From Rutpela maculata (Eukaryota > Arthropoda > Insecta > Coleoptera > Cerambycidae), in the NCBI GenBank assembly GCA_936432065.2, contig OW386285.2, positions 29,381,920-29,445,919 on the forward strand: a stretch of 64,000 nucleotides of DNA. Direction: 5' to 3'. The notes beneath the pieces are model-generated. The model was not told where the DNA came from and searched no databases. It saw only the letters and a list, made by a program, of their open reading frames with translations. Shown here in pieces: positions 21,508 to 33,549 of this stretch (positions are counted from its first letter, which is position 1; every line of letters begins with the position of its first letter). Both the position numbers and the translations under genes were made by a program.

Positions 21508-22990
21508 TTTTTTCTTACGGTATCAGTAATATTAAAAGTTTTGCAATGCTGTACAAATAGACATAAGGATAGTTGTTCATATTAGGATAGTTTTCCCTTT
21601 TCGCGACAAGAATAAAGAAATTTATAAAAAAAAATGTAAATGGACGTTATGTTCTCAAAGCCGCTATATTCGATGTAGTTTTAGATTATTTTCAATTAGC
21701 AGAAACAAATTTATAAGCATTGGAGAATGACCCATTCAAGTTTCAAGAACAAATATCGATTTGTTTATTTATAAGTGACTCTGCCCCAAATGCAAGAAGA
21801 TTATTATTATTTTTAGAAAAATGGTTTTTTCATCTATTTTCACAATTGTATTGCCATGCAGAATTGTTGTTTGCGCAAAGCTCTAGTAACAGAATTATAG
21901 ATCATAATGAATTACGTACAGTATTGTTTTTAATAAAATTCAAGAAACACTTAAAATCATCCAAGTTAGCAACAATATTGTCTCTCTATATGGTTATATG
22001 GTCAAAATAATTTATTTTTATAAACAATATCACCCAATAATTAACATCGGATGGTAAATTCTATATATTAACCCTGTGATTTCAATTATAATAACTTACA
22101 GATTTTTATAAAAGTTTGTACACTGATGATTGTATTCCCGCATGGTACTTAAAAATAAAAAAATATCAGTGACCAATATTCGTCATTTAGGATAAGTATA
22201 TTCGAATCCTTCGAGCAATTTATCCATAAAACAAAGTGAAACCTAAGATAAGGAAATCTATGCAATTCAATTTCTAGAGTACATGAATCTCATTTTAAGC
22301 ACAACTTGCAATTCTAGAAATCTTGGTAGACAACTCAATGTTAGGAAGCCGAGGAATTTCAAGCAGTTGCTATTCCGCGGAAAATGTTTCAAAAATATAT
22401 CAAAACTATATCTCACAGTTGTGAATGTAAGTATAAGTAAGTCTTACAACTAGGTTCTAAAAATAAATTTTTCATTTGCAATGTATTACATTTATTTTCA
22501 CAAATTAACATGCATACATTGTTGCAAGGAAAATAACAAGCAAAAACGCAGCAAATTAGAAGTAAACACTATACTCTTTGCTGGTTTATTGAATTTTATT
22601 CGTAACTGTTCAACATTTTACAGAATAGTCCACTCAGTTTTTAGAAAATGTGAAAATTTTTACAGATTGCAATTACTGGATTTGTAATTTTAACCATCTC
22701 CCAATGATGCCAGCTTGAATGGTGAAATATTCGCTAGCATACTACACAGTACTTTTGTTTTCATAGGATTTTATCAAATTCTGTAACACTTTCCATATAT
22801 AATTTTGAAGGGTCAACCGCGCCCAAAATTTTGTACACCAGATTTCCTCTTTGACGAAGATTACACAGATTTCCTGCAGATTTCTTCATATTTTTTTCGA
22901 AAAATGTTTGAACAGCGTAGGGGAGGAATCCGAAAAGCAAAAGATTTCCTGAGTTTTCCTCGGATTTACTATTTCCTTCGGAATGAGACT
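21508..22990. other. No recognised gene
   Basis: The plus frame at 21720-22010 (96 residues) and others at 22481-22687 and 22761-23050 have no motif I know. Near 22990 the sequence grades into a short tandem repeat. Confidence 0.45.
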
Positions 22991-22993
22991 TCA

Positions 22994-23047
22994 TCCAGAT
23001 TTCCTAAGATTTCCTGGGATTTCCTAAGATTTCCTCGGACTTCCTCT
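22994..23047. repeat. Short tandem repeat, GATTTCCT-type
   Basis: Five adjacent units resembling AGATTTCCTA/GGGATTTCCT of 10-11 bases. Scattered related units occur back to about 22840. Confidence 0.7.
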
Positions 23048-23263
23048 TAAGTGTACACCGATTTCCTTCGCGGTTTGCCCCTCGGATATTTTTTTCTTAA
23101 AATATTAACGTTGATATTTATCATTCAATTTTTTTAAACATGGCTTTCTTCTTCTAGCTAATACACTGTCAAAATTTCATTTCAATGCAATCGGATATAC
23201 AGGCGGACAGTCGAGAAAACAACGTCTTCAAATTTGTTTAAAATTCGATGACTAACAGTGATG

Positions 23264-23962
23264 GAGAGGGAAAGTTGACAAACGGCGTGTATAGACGCAT
23301 AGTAAGACGCTCCCGAAATAAGTGCTAAAAATCAGTTAAAACCCCGGTAAACTTAATCAAATTTAAGCTACCGATGAGCCAAGAAATTTTGCGTAACGTG
23401 ACATGTCATAATAGGAAAAAAGTTCATATACAATTAATAAACTTAAAATTACTATTAGTGTTTTTTTAGCTGTGCCTTAGTTGACAGTCGACGGAAACAG
23501 ACCTATCTATATAGGTACCTAAAAGACTCTTTCAAGTACTTTATTGCGTTAAAGAAAGCAATAAATATTCAGTGTCAACAGTGAACAACACTTGTTTATA
23601 AAGCAAAGCAATACAGACATATTAGACGTAAAAATGTAAATAAATAAATAATAAATTTGTGTGTGCAGTGGAAAGTTTTTTAAGTGTACTAAGCCCAAAA
23701 AGAAGAGGGAGATACCCAGAACCAAAAACACAAAAAAAAGGGAGCTTAAACGCTCCCTCACGACACAATGCGGTAACGCATCTCACAAATACCTACACCT
23801 CCCATCCCATATTCCTTTACCATGCGCCATGTGGCACTCGCTGCTGGCAACAAGCATGACCTTAGTCCAACCCAGCGTGGACGTAGCAGGCCCAGCTGTA
23901 TAACCCTAGGAGTGACAGCAATGCCTACCGCACGCTGGTAAATCAATCAATCAATCAATCAA
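23264..23962 (+). mobile_element. Non-LTR retroelement with (AATC)n tail, copy 1
   Basis: It ends in a CAAT/AATC microsatellite at about 23940-23962. It is bounded by a direct repeat of about 20 bases, AATTCGATGACTAAYAGTGA, at 23243-23262 and 23961-23980, a long target duplication typical of target-primed reverse transcription. The last 250 bases match the copy ending at 56236 closely, including the CGCTCC-CACGACACAATRCGGTAA stretch. No RT is present, so it is a 5'-truncated LINE or a non-autonomous derivative. Confidence 0.75.
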
Positions 23963-23982
23963 TTCGATGACTAATAGTGATA

Positions 23983-25162
23983 TGAGAAAGTGTTCTCTAT
24001 GAGCCATATTTACGATTTTAGTAAAATTCTCGGCAAATACTATAAATACTCCTTGTTCATGCGAAGAATCCATAATATAAAATTCCTGCTGTATGGTTCT
24101 GTTTATTAGCAAAAAATGGCCTTAAGGATAGGATTTTGCAGAGTGAGAGGGAAATATGCATTTATTTTCGGTTTATTATAAATATTTAAAGAATACTAAA
24201 TGGTTACTGAAATTTATTAATTATAGATTTAGGAAATATTATGAAAACTAAACTTAGGAAATACTATGGACAATTATTTCAGTTTCACTTTCACTATCAC
24301 ACATGTTCACTGATTTTAACTGCAAGAAGCACAAAGATTGAAAATTTGCTAGGTAAACAGTAAGTATGACTTGTCAAAATTGATAAATTTTAGATCTGTC
24401 AGAGGCAATAGTTGATATTGAATGTGTGCCTCATTTTTATTGGTTATAAAAAGTTTATAAAAATGGATCTCATTAAAGTACAGGTACGGAATGTCTAATA
24501 AATGAATTAAAGTATGGGAATAAAAAAAAATTGTTTAAATAAAGATTTTATAATGTTATTGAGGAATGTAAATGTTAAACAAAAATACTTTCTGAAGTAT
24601 TTAAAGCATTTATTTTTTCATTTTAAAGGTAGTTCTTTAAATCTCGTATTTTTATATTCATAGAAGTGAAAGATAGATGTCAAATAACATTTAAAATCTT
24701 AAACGTCTGCAATGTTGGGCTTTTAAAGGGCAACTTTGCTGTGGAGTAATATTATTATATTATTTGAATAAACAAAGAGATTATTCATTGTATTTGCCAG
24801 GAACTTTTCTAAATTCATAAATATCACTCGTAGAGAAAGTTTGTGTTAGTCATCCAATTCTAAATAGTCACGTTTCTTGTAAACATGGTAATTTAAAAAA
24901 AATAGCCAGATTATATTGAAATTTGGATAGTAAATTAGCGTTAGCTAGAGGAAGACAACTTCGCAAAAAAAATGGTCAATAAATATAAGAGTTATGAAAT
25001 ATTTTAAGAAGAAAAATGTACATGAAGATTGTACGTACTTTGATAAGATTTTGTAAGATTCTACAAAAACAAAAATACTGCATGGTACGCAGGCAAAAAT
25101 TTCGCCAATCAAGATGACATTCAGTATGTCATTAGAATATGAATAAAATGTCAAATATAGCA
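23983..25162. other. No recognised gene
   Basis: AT-rich DNA between the retroelement and the DIRS element. I see no gene. Confidence 0.5.
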
Positions 25163-25312
25163 ATTATATTTCAGCGCCTCGTCCTCCAGATCACTGTGTA
25201 GTACAGCCATTCTGTGCTATCAGGCCACAACGTATAATAAAGAAGAAGAATGGCCAGTAACAGCCATCCATCTGAACTCCGCTTACTTCATTATGCTTTT
25301 TGTGTTGACAAG
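25163..25312. repeat. Left inverted terminal repeat of the DIRS element
   Basis: The reverse complement of about 29926-30058. Shared landmarks are GCGCCTCGTCC, GATCACTGTGTAGTACAGCC, CAGAATGGC-type and ACTCCGCTTACTTCAT. The match is near perfect inside. Confidence 0.9.
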
Positions 25313-25377
25313 CTACAAACGTATATGTGAGTAAAAACTACGATTTACTAATATTTTAGGAATATTTACTTTTAAGG

Positions 25378-26664
25378 ATGGGAAAGAGTAAGAGGAAAAG
25401 AGATTCGAGATCTCCGCCAATGGAGAACATTAATAAAAGACTGAAAAAACTGGAAAGATTAGAACAATCACGAAAGAGTAGGACCTTGAAGTCAAGAAAC
25501 TCTTAATGCTCTGGTAGCAGCAGATCTCGTGACCGCAAGTAGAGATATTTCGATTCGGCTCGCAGAAGTTATTACTCTCCTAGTCTCTCAAATTCTTCTC
25601 GTGTCCGCACCCTTGGCAGGTCGACATGCAGATAATCTCGTAACCGAAGCCTAGGCAGCTCGGTACGCAGAACATCTCGTGACCGTAGCCTAAACAGCTC
25701 GGCGCGCAGACAGTCTCTTGATCGTAGTCCAATTACGATAGGCAGAAGTAATGATTTTAGTTCTAATGATTCAGAACGATCTGGGGCATATACTCCTAGT
25801 ATTCCGGGGCCTAGTAGAACATCTTTATCTGAAGGTGAGGACCTTGAAAATGGTCACTGTCCGATTCAGACAGTTCCTCAAATGAATGCCAATGAGGAAG
25901 CACTAATTATTAATAATGAGGAGGTGCTTGATGAAGAAGCCTTGAATGCCTCGGGGAGGACCCAAACGCTCAGAATGACAGAGTTTTTGAACTGCACAAA
26001 GACTTAAAATCTAGATGGGAAAATACGATAAAGAAAGGCCTAAACAAAGAATCTATCCGTTTCCATCAAACTGCAGGGTTTTAAGAGCTCCGATTTTGAA
26101 TCAGGAGGCTAAACACATTATCCCTCCATAACCCTTAAGAGAGATAATTTTCGGGCCCAAATACAGAATCAACTTGGAATAGGGCTGACTGCCTTGGGAG
26201 CAGCAATGAATATTGTCCTAGGCAATAAGGAAATATCAAGATCCTTACTCCCAGTATTAAGTGATGCTGGAAAGTTGCTAACAGACCTGCACTTTAGCCT
26301 CTCGAAATCAAGGCGCTATCATATTACGCCCTGTCTAAGTAAAACTGCTCGAGAAATTGCTGAATCAAGCCCTATTGATGAGTACCTTTTAGGAACAGAT
26401 TTTGCAGAGCGATGTAAAGCAGGAAAATTGTTAGAAAGTTCCTGCAGAGATATTAGGGCACCATCAACAAAAGTAACCACTAGTGCCTTTCAAAAGCCCT
26501 TCAGACCCTCAGTACAATATATATCGGGTCAAACTCATAGAGGCTATCAACAAACAGGAAGGGCCCGTCCCATTATTGGAGGGAATCAGCAGGACAGAAA
26601 GGGCCCTATCCTCAGAAGAGAGAGAGAAAGTTTCAACGCCGAAAACAATAGTTCAGGTAGGTGA
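25378..26664 (+). pseudogene. DIRS gag-like protein, interrupted
   Basis: The ATG at 25378 opens MGKSKRKRDSRSPPMEN, a basic Arg/Ser-rich N-terminus as in DIRS gag-like proteins. A stop falls near 25504 and another near 25540. The same frame logic then continues with Ser/Arg repeats (RNRSLGSS, RDRSLNSS), an acidic stretch and, after further lesions near 26085-26150, a clean frame. That frame (26194-26664) carries ITALGAAMNIVLG-type and SPIDEYLLGTDFAERCKAGK blocks characteristic of the gag C-terminus. It overlaps the start of the RT frame by about 180 bases. It probably packaged element RNA. Confidence 0.75.
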
Positions 26665-27855
26665 AGCAGCCCCGCCTAAAGGGCTCAAATCTTATCTGCA
26701 TAATTTGCAGGCTATAACCAATAATAAACAAATCTTAGAATGGGTCAATGGATATAAAATTTCCTTTATAAAAAGACCCCGGCAAGTACCGCTTCCATAT
26801 CTCCCATCTTTTTCAAGAAAGATACGGGACCAGATGTCAAAAGCAATTAAAGAATTGTGTAAAGAGGGTGTAGTTCAGAAATGTAAATCAACGAAAAAGG
26901 GACAATTTTTATCCTCTTATTTTTTAGTTGAAAAGCCCGGGGGGGAAGTAGATTCATACTAAATTTAAAACCTCTTAATATATATGTTAGAACCAGACAT
27001 TTTAAACTAGAAGATATAAGAACAGCGACCAAGCTAGCACATAACGGATGTTACATGGCCTCAACTGATCTGAAAAATGCTTATTATTCTGTTAATATTG
27101 ACATTAAATAGAGAAAATACTTAAGATTCAGTTTTGAAAACAAATTATTCGAATTTACTTCCCTTCCATTTGGGCTCTCAATAGCCCCTTTCCTGTTTAC
27201 AAAAATCACAAAGCCAATCGTCACTTTTCTACGTGAAAGAGGAGTATCATGTGTAATTTACCTTGATGATTTCCTTATTTTTGGCAAAGATAAAGAGGAA
27301 TGCTCTGAGAGTGTTAGCTTAACTCTTAAACTGTTGGAATCTCTAGGTTTTACAATTAATTATAAAAAGAGTAAATTGACTCCCTCAACTAATTGTAGAT
27401 TCCTGGGGTTCATTATCGATAGTGTCCGTCAGACTATCGAATTACCGGAAGAGAAACGTAGAAAGATCATAAATGCAATTGACAGCATTAAAATTGGAAG
27501 ACCTTGTAAAATAAGACAATATGCGAGATTTGTAGGTCTGTTAGTGTCTGTCTGCCCAGCTGTTAAGTATGGCTGGCTATATACCAAACATTTTGAAAGA
27601 ATAAAATATCTAGCTCTATGTAAAAATAATCAGAACTACAATTCATTAATGAATATACCTTCAGATATTGAGCCAGATCTTAAGTGGTGGAAGGCGAACA
27701 TTCATTCAGCATTTAATAACATAAGACAAGACACCTTTAATTTAGAAATTTTTACAGACGCTAGTTTATCCGGTTGGGGTATTTATTGTAATGGGGAGAG
27801 CACACATGGGTTTTGGTCGTTAGACAACAAAAAGAATCATATTAATTGCTTTTAA
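26483..27855 (+). pseudogene. DIRS reverse transcriptase-RNase H
   Basis: The first part (26483-26945) ends in FLSSYFLVEKPGG. A frameshift in the G run at about 26938-26945 moves to the frame FILNLKPLNIYVRTRHFKLE. Then come STDLKNAYYSVNI with the first catalytic Asp, an in-frame TAG at 27108, FTSLPFGLSIAPFLFTK, and the catalytic box IYLDDFLIFGK at about 27257-27290 with both Asp present. LGFTINYKKSKL and FLGFIID follow, then the RNase H start EIFTDASLSGWGIYCNG (about 27745-27790). Only two lesions are visible, so this copy is fairly young. Confidence 0.85.
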
Positions 27856-28004
27856 GCATTTATTATGGACTAATGTGTTTTGCCAAGAACTGCAGGTCTT
27901 GCCACATTTTATTAAGAGTCGACAACACCACCGCGTTGTCTTATGTTAACAGAATGGGGAGTGTTCGCTTTCCACTTTAAAATAATTTAGCAAAACAGAT
28001 CTGG

Positions 28005-28400
28005 CAGTGGTGTGAAATTAGAGATATCTGGATTTTTGCAACATACATTAACAGCAAGAAAAATATTTTTGCCGACCGAGAGTCTCGTATTTTACCCACA
28101 GAAACAGAGTGGGAGCTCAATATAAAATATTTCGTCGAAATTCAAAAGAAGTTTGGTATTCCCAACATAGACTTATTCACATCCAACATAAACAACAAGT
28201 GCAAGAGATATGTGTCTTGGAGACCGGACCCGTACTCATTTGCCGTTGATGCATTTAGTTTATGTTGGACTGGTTTTAATTTTTATGCATTCCCTCCCTT
28301 TTCCTTGATTTTACGTTCACTAAATAAAATCATTGCAGATAAAGCAGAGGGTATTTTAGTAGTCCCAAACCTTATTTCATAGTCTTCTACTTGAAGAACC
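28005..28400 (+). pseudogene. DIRS RNase H/linker domain
   Basis: After a broken stretch (27856-28005), one frame reads EIRDIWIFATYINSKKNIFA then FGIPNIDLFTSNINNKC, SWRPDPYSFAVDAFSL and NFYAFPPFSLI. This order (IDLFAS-like, D-P-A, FPP) is typical of the segment between the RT and recombinase of DIRS and related elements. It ends at a stop at about 28380. Confidence 0.7.
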
Positions 28401-28485
28401 AATAGTATTGCAGTCAACTAATGATTTACTTTCTTCTCCTTCCAGCCAGAGCAATCCGCTCCCTCCCGAGACTTCCCTGGTGGTC

Positions 28486-29460
28486 GGGAGATTATCCGGA
28501 AGGCTTTTTTAAACAGAAATATCCCAGAAAGTGGAATACCTACTATGCTAGAGTCATTATCAAATAATACGCTTAAGCAATATGAGACTGCCTACAGGGC
28601 ATTGTGGAAATTCTGTGAAACAAATGGAGTAAACTATGTGAGTGCTACTGTTTCAAATGTGATTGAATTTTTACAACACCAGTATACACAGAAGAAAATG
28701 AAATATGGCTCCTTCAACTCGTATAGATCAGCTCTTTCCCTTATTTTACCAGATATTGGAAAAAGAGTTGTTTGCCGATTTCTAAAGGGTATATCAAGAC
28801 TAAGGCCTCCAGGTAGAAAATATGAGGTAACATGGAACCCTCAAGTAGTCATAGAACATTTAAGCAAATGGTACCCGAATGAAAACATTTCCTTAGAACA
28901 ACTAACGAGGAAACTGGTGACGCTTCTTGCCTTAATAACTGCCCACCGTATACAGACCTTGACCTTAATCAGGGTACAAAATATTATAACCTCTGCTGAA
29001 AAGATCCAGATCTTAATCCCCGATCGCATCAAAACAACGTCAGTAAAAGGTACCCAACCATGTCTATACATACCTTTTTTCACTGACAGACCAGAGATAT
29101 GCGCCGCTTCAACCTTGATGGAATATATTGAAAGAATGGCATTATTCAGAAAAGAGGTGCAAGACTGTGTCTTTCTCTCTATTCGGGAACCTCATGTGAC
29201 TACATAACCAGTTAGTCGTTAGATAAAAAAGACTCGAGGTGAGGCTGGAGTGAATACCAAAATTTTTGGCGGGTATTCTACCAGGCACGCTGCTACTTCT
29301 GCTGCTTTTAGAAATGGAGTGCTCCTGGAAAATATTAGGAAGACGGCAGGATGGAGCAAAAACTCTTCTGTTTTTGCTACTTTTTACAATACACCGCTAG
29401 AGAGGAATTCGGAATTTACAAACGCAGTACTTCTGGGATGTAAGTTAAATACAGCACCTT
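28486..29460 (+). pseudogene. DIRS tyrosine recombinase
   Basis: The N-terminal core-binding part is LESLSNNTLKQYETAYRALW (from 28545, the frame being open from about 28486). ALITAHRIQTL (about 28930) carries the first catalytic Arg. A short break near 29205-29250 separates STRHAATSAAF (His/Arg box, about 29277-29310) and FATFYNTPLE (nucleophile Tyr, about 29380-29400). The R, HxxR-type and Y residues are thus represented, although the second box reads H-A-A-T instead of a canonical HxxR. It would integrate the circular cDNA. Nearly intact. Confidence 0.85.
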
Positions 29461-29756
29461 AACTGCCTGGTTGTACACGGGATATATTTATGTACCTTGA
29501 CTGACTTAGGATACGAATTTTTTACTTCATTTACATACATAGTTTTTATTTTGGTTCCAAGAAAACGTCCTCTTTTCGGATATTTAATGTGTTTAGGCCA
29601 ATCCTCCCTTGTATAGATATAGCCATTTATTACTCATTGGAATCATATTTTCAGAATATAAGTTCATTTTAATTATCGATTGTTTTATTATGGTTGGTGC
29701 GGTTTTACGATTTACAATCCGATATTATAACAAAAAAGCTCGGTTCTCTTTAAACA

Positions 29757-29880
29757 TCTACACAGTGATCTGGAGGACGAGGCGCTGAAATATAATTAAA
29801 CGATCAAACGAACTTACCTGTGATGTTCGATCGTAATTATATGAAGCGCCTCATCCGAATAGATCACTTTCCACCTCTCC
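29757..29880. repeat. DIRS internal complementary region
   Basis: Built from the reverse complement of the left outer end (GATCTGGAGGACGAGGCGCT) followed by the reverse complement of the right outer end (ACTTACCTGTGATGTTCGAT then AATTATATGAAGCGCC). This fusion of the two element ends is the hallmark that lets DIRS cDNA circularise. Confidence 0.85.
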
Positions 29881-29925
29881 CAATTCTTACCAATGAGAAT
29901 GCCTCTTTTTTTTGGCTTTAAACTT

Positions 29926-30100
29926 ATGAAGTAAGCGGAGTTCAGATGGATGGCTGTTACTGGCCATTCTTCTTCTTTATTATACGTTGTGGTCTGATAA
30001 CACAGAATGGCTGTACTACACAGTGATCTGTTCGGACGAGGCGCTTCATATAATTACGATCGAACATCACAGGTAAGTTCGTTTGATCGTTTAATTATAT
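29926..30100. repeat. Right inverted terminal repeat of the DIRS element
   Basis: Inverted partner of 25163-25312, extended outward by about 45 bases (ATCACAGGTAAGTTCGTTTG) that match the internal complementary region but not the left repeat. Confidence 0.85.
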
Positions 30101-31290
30101 CTTAAAAATTAACTCGTTTAAAGTTATCCCACAGATTTTCCAACAATTATATAAAGCTGTAATAAGCCGACGGCTAGTATAACGTTTACATCTAGTTTTA
30201 AATTTAAATTAATTAATTAATCTATTCATCTCCTGACGATGCTAACCTGACAGTCGAATTGCGTAATCCACTCTGTGAATTATCGGCATATATTGGGATT
30301 TCAATATATTCGGAATTTGATATTGTACGAAAAACAAAAATGAAACTTTAGGGTGGATATAATAAAAGTTTGCACTCGCTACAGATTCAGGTCAGCTGTT
30401 GTTTTAATATTACCTGCCTATTTCGTATTATTAAAGCGTTTCTCTCCTCCCTCCGCTTGTTCCAAAGTCTACCCCAGAGATTCGTATCTGAGATTCCGGC
30501 CTATCTACAATGATTGTTTCAGTGTTTATGCATGAGAAAGTATCGTTTTGGGTTTACAAGTATTACGAAACAAATTGGGCATCACAGGCAGCCACTAACT
30601 ACGGCAATTTTAGAAATGTTCCAAGTGTACGAGTACAAGTGATTTAAAAAGCAAACACACCCGCGTTGCCAACTACGAATATCCATTTCGCAGTTTCTTG
30701 TATAGTGCTTCCAATATTAGGCCAGTCGGAAGAGATGGAAAAAGGATCATTTTAGTAAATGAATTTTTTTTTCTTAAAGTATAGTTTGGGATGTCCACAA
30801 ATATATGTCAACACACTTTAAATTTAATTAAAAAATCGTCAATTTTTTACCATTTTTCGCTTTATTTGCAATATAACTCGTAAATGAAGCATTGTTCGAA
30901 AGTATATCAAGAGATAGAAAAGTTGGAAAAATTAATTTTGAACATTTTATTATTCTTAACATTTTCCCAGAAAATTTTTCGTTTAAGAACTACAGACGAA
31001 AGAACAATGCTACTTTTCTATTTTTTTATTTTATTTTTTTAAGTGAATATAACAAATATTAATACGAAATATATCATCGGTATAATGTAAATTATGTTTA
31101 AATGTCCAATTTACAGTTGAAATTAAACATATTTACTGACCTATATATAATTTACATGTTAAACAGAAAAGATAATAATAAAACTTTTCAGGTATTGAAA
31201 TATTAAAATGATGAGAAATTAAATAAACCAATATATATTTTCACAAACAGACTATTTATTTTATGCATAGTACAGTGTCCATGCATTTCA
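30101..31290. other. No recognised gene
   Basis: AT-rich DNA. The plus frame at 30353-30535 resembles nothing I know. Confidence 0.5.
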
Positions 31291-31294
31291 TGTA

Positions 31295-31620
31295 TAACTT
31301 AACAGAATAGAATAGAATAAGTTTATTTAACAAATTATTCTACTACAATGTAATTGTTAAAAACTGAAACATTATGATAAATGATTTAGAAATATGCCGA
31401 TCAAATACAATATACTCTTCGTTTTTGCGAAGAGTATAATAATGTATCATGCAACGACTTGAAGACCCATGTATGACTATAAAATTTGACGTTTTTTAAA
31501 TTTAAAACAAAAAATGTCTCAAGGATTGCAGTGGACATCACCTGAATTACTTGAAATTGCAAATTCATCAGTGACAACACTAATTCCCACATTCCCTCAT
31601 TGTTATACGCTTGAAGAGAA
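31295..31620 (-). mobile_element. LINE 3'-end remnant
   Basis: Read on the minus strand it ends in AATAAACTTATTCTATTCTA, a polyadenylation-like signal with a TTCTA microsatellite tail (31342-31300). The preceding minus frame at 31592-31401 carries a YTLRKNEEY-like stretch, weakly reminiscent of LINE ORF2 ends. The assignment rests mainly on the tail. Confidence 0.4.
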
Positions 31621-32135
31621 ATAATGTATGTGGATGCCTAATAAGTAATTTAGATTTTGATGTTTAAGTACTAAAAATAATTTTAATTCCAGTTAAAAAA
31701 ATTGTTACTGCTGTTTATTTCGTAACTAAAGTGGTTAGTTTAATTATTAAATAATTATTAAATAAACATAATATACTATTGTTTTAGTTTGTTTTAGTTT
31801 GTTAATATTTTATAAATAAGTAAAGTTTAATTAATGTACTTTTCAATATTAATATTACTGAGAATAATATAATTAAAGGTTTTATGCAGAGATGAGTCGA
31901 GGAAACTTTCCATATTTGATAAAAGTCTGTAAATGTCATGTAAATAATATAGTTGTATGCGCTTATTTGGTATCCAAACGAAGCTTGCATCATCACGAAC
32001 CAGATCTCACCATATAATAGGCATCAATACCCAATGGAAAGTTAGAAAACGAAAACTTCCTGGAGACTTTCGGAGTTTTCAAAACGGGAAGTATACATTC
32101 TTGTACACTAAATGACAATTTTATTCTTATACCCC
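31621..32135. other. No recognised gene
   Basis: AT-rich DNA with the duplicated word TTGTTTTAGT at about 31780-31802. I see nothing else. Confidence 0.45.
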
Positions 32136-32139
32136 TTTT

Positions 32140-32375
32140 AAAAATGGTGGTGCTAGTAATGAGGGTGATAATGAAAGATGCTGATTAAAAAAAAATTGAC
32201 ACCTTGGCTTCTCGTACATACACTAAATCCCACTTTTATGGACTCTCATTTGTTTGCTTTACCTCATTTACCCCCAATCTTGACGTTTCATGACATTCTA
32301 AGCTCATTTAAAAATAAAAAATAAAAATTACTCTTACTATCCTTCTATTACACTACGTGTATATGGAAGTAATAC
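32140..32375 (-). mobile_element. GTCT-type family 1 repeat, degenerate fragment
   Basis: The minus strand shares several words with the copies at 11125 and 57470: the segment around GAGCTTAGAATGTCATGAAA, TGGGGGTAAAT and an ACCACC-rich tract. The microsatellite is gone. Confidence 0.5.
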
Positions 32376-32928
32376 AGATAGTAAAGCAACAGGCTTTCAG
32401 ATATGTAGCATGACGGTATAGAATAGAACAGAATATTACACATTCAGATATTACAATAGTAAAATAATAAAATATAGGCACGTCGGGCATCAACAATTAT
32501 TATCCCATTCAAAATATTCTTGAACAGAGTATGCACACAAAAGATATTCCTTAATATGTTCCCTAAACAAATATATATGTGAACAGATTACAGCATGAAT
32601 GAATTGGTGGTACACTCGCTATACATCTTATAATGCGTTTTAGGCAATAAATACTTCTTGAACACTAGAGGAGGCTCCCCATAGAGTATTGCCATAAGCT
32701 AATCTAGATTGAATTTGTCCAAAATAAAATATTAATAGATTAAACATGTCCAAAACACTTTTCAACGTCCTAATTTGAAAACATTTAGAGTGCAAGGTAC
32801 TAACTAGTTTGCTACAGTGATTACTAAATGTAAGTGTATTGTCAAAAACTATGCCAAGGAACTTTGTGCAATAATTACTTTCCTCAATATTCACGTTATT
32901 GATTTTAATATCTAGGGTAGAAGTAATA

Positions 32929-33177
32929 TTATTTTGATGCATATGAAACGTCATATAATTTAGAAGCATTAAAAAATAATAAGTGACTACTAAACCAACT
33001 GCATAAGTGGGTGACAGTAGTATTAAGTTTATTATGAAGTATAACGGGAGATCTATCAGAAAGAAGAAGAATGGCGTCATCAGCGTATAATGAAGCAAAA
33101 GCGTCAGCAAGCATATTTGAATGTTCATTAATATAAATGATAAACAGTATAGGCCCCAAAATAGAACCTTGCGGCAC
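32929..33177 (-). pseudogene. LINE RT, catalytic half
   Basis: Starts at the PQGSILGPILF block and includes YADD. The downstream HLCSWFSSHLLFFNASK block matches the usual region after the active site. The longer overlapping frame 33182-32640 mixes this with the C-terminal RT piece (LGIVFDNTLTFSNHC) in a different register. Confidence 0.8.
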
Positions 33178-33249
33178 TCCAACTTTATTATCTAGTATGT
33201 TTGATGTATAAAAAGTTTTTTGTTTTCTATCACTAAAATAGGAGGCAAA

Positions 33250-33549
33250 TCAATCATATGGTTTCATATTCGTATAATTTTTTAAGTAATAGGTCATGCT
33301 GAACGCAGTCAAATGCTCGACTGATATCAAAGAAGATCGCAGTCGGACTTTCGCCGCCTTAACTGCCTCTAAAATTTGTTCGTAAAGAGAGTAAACTGCA
33401 GTAACAGTCGAGTGTCCAGAACGGAAACCATGCTGTCTATCATTTAAAACGTTGTTTACTGTAAGAAATTTAAGAAGCTGATCTAACATCGCGTACTCAT
33501 ATATTTTAGAGATTACAGGAGGAATAGATATTGGTCGGTAGTTTTCCAT
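33250..33549 (-). pseudogene. LINE RT, N-terminal half
   Basis: Carries MENYRPISIPPVISKIYEYA, FLTVNNVLNDRQHGFRSGHS and STVTAVYSLYEQILEAV, the conserved RT fingers and palm entry. The expected Asp block (xxFDISxAFD) follows in another frame, where ISVEHLTAFSMTYYLKNY shows a frame break. It is part of the element at 32410-33870. Confidence 0.8.

Larger units (their letters stand above)
25163..30100 (+). mobile_element. DIRS1-like tyrosine-recombinase retrotransposon
   Basis: An element of about 4.9 kb with gag, RT/RNase H and tyrosine recombinase in order. It has inverted terminal repeats and an internal complementary region instead of LTRs. It lacks a DDE integrase. DIRS elements insert by recombination of a circular intermediate, without target duplications. 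None is apparent here, but no reference empty site is available. The RT and recombinase frames are close to intact (one frameshift and one stop in RT, small gaps in the recombinase), while gag is more damaged. Confidence 0.9.

Noticed and set aside
22761..23050. Two opposite frames near the GATTTCCT repeat
   Set aside because: Both run through a short tandem repeat and have no motif.
32640..33182. 180-residue minus frame taken as one protein
   Set aside because: It is a mixed register over a frameshifted LINE RT; only its C-terminal part is real RT sequence.
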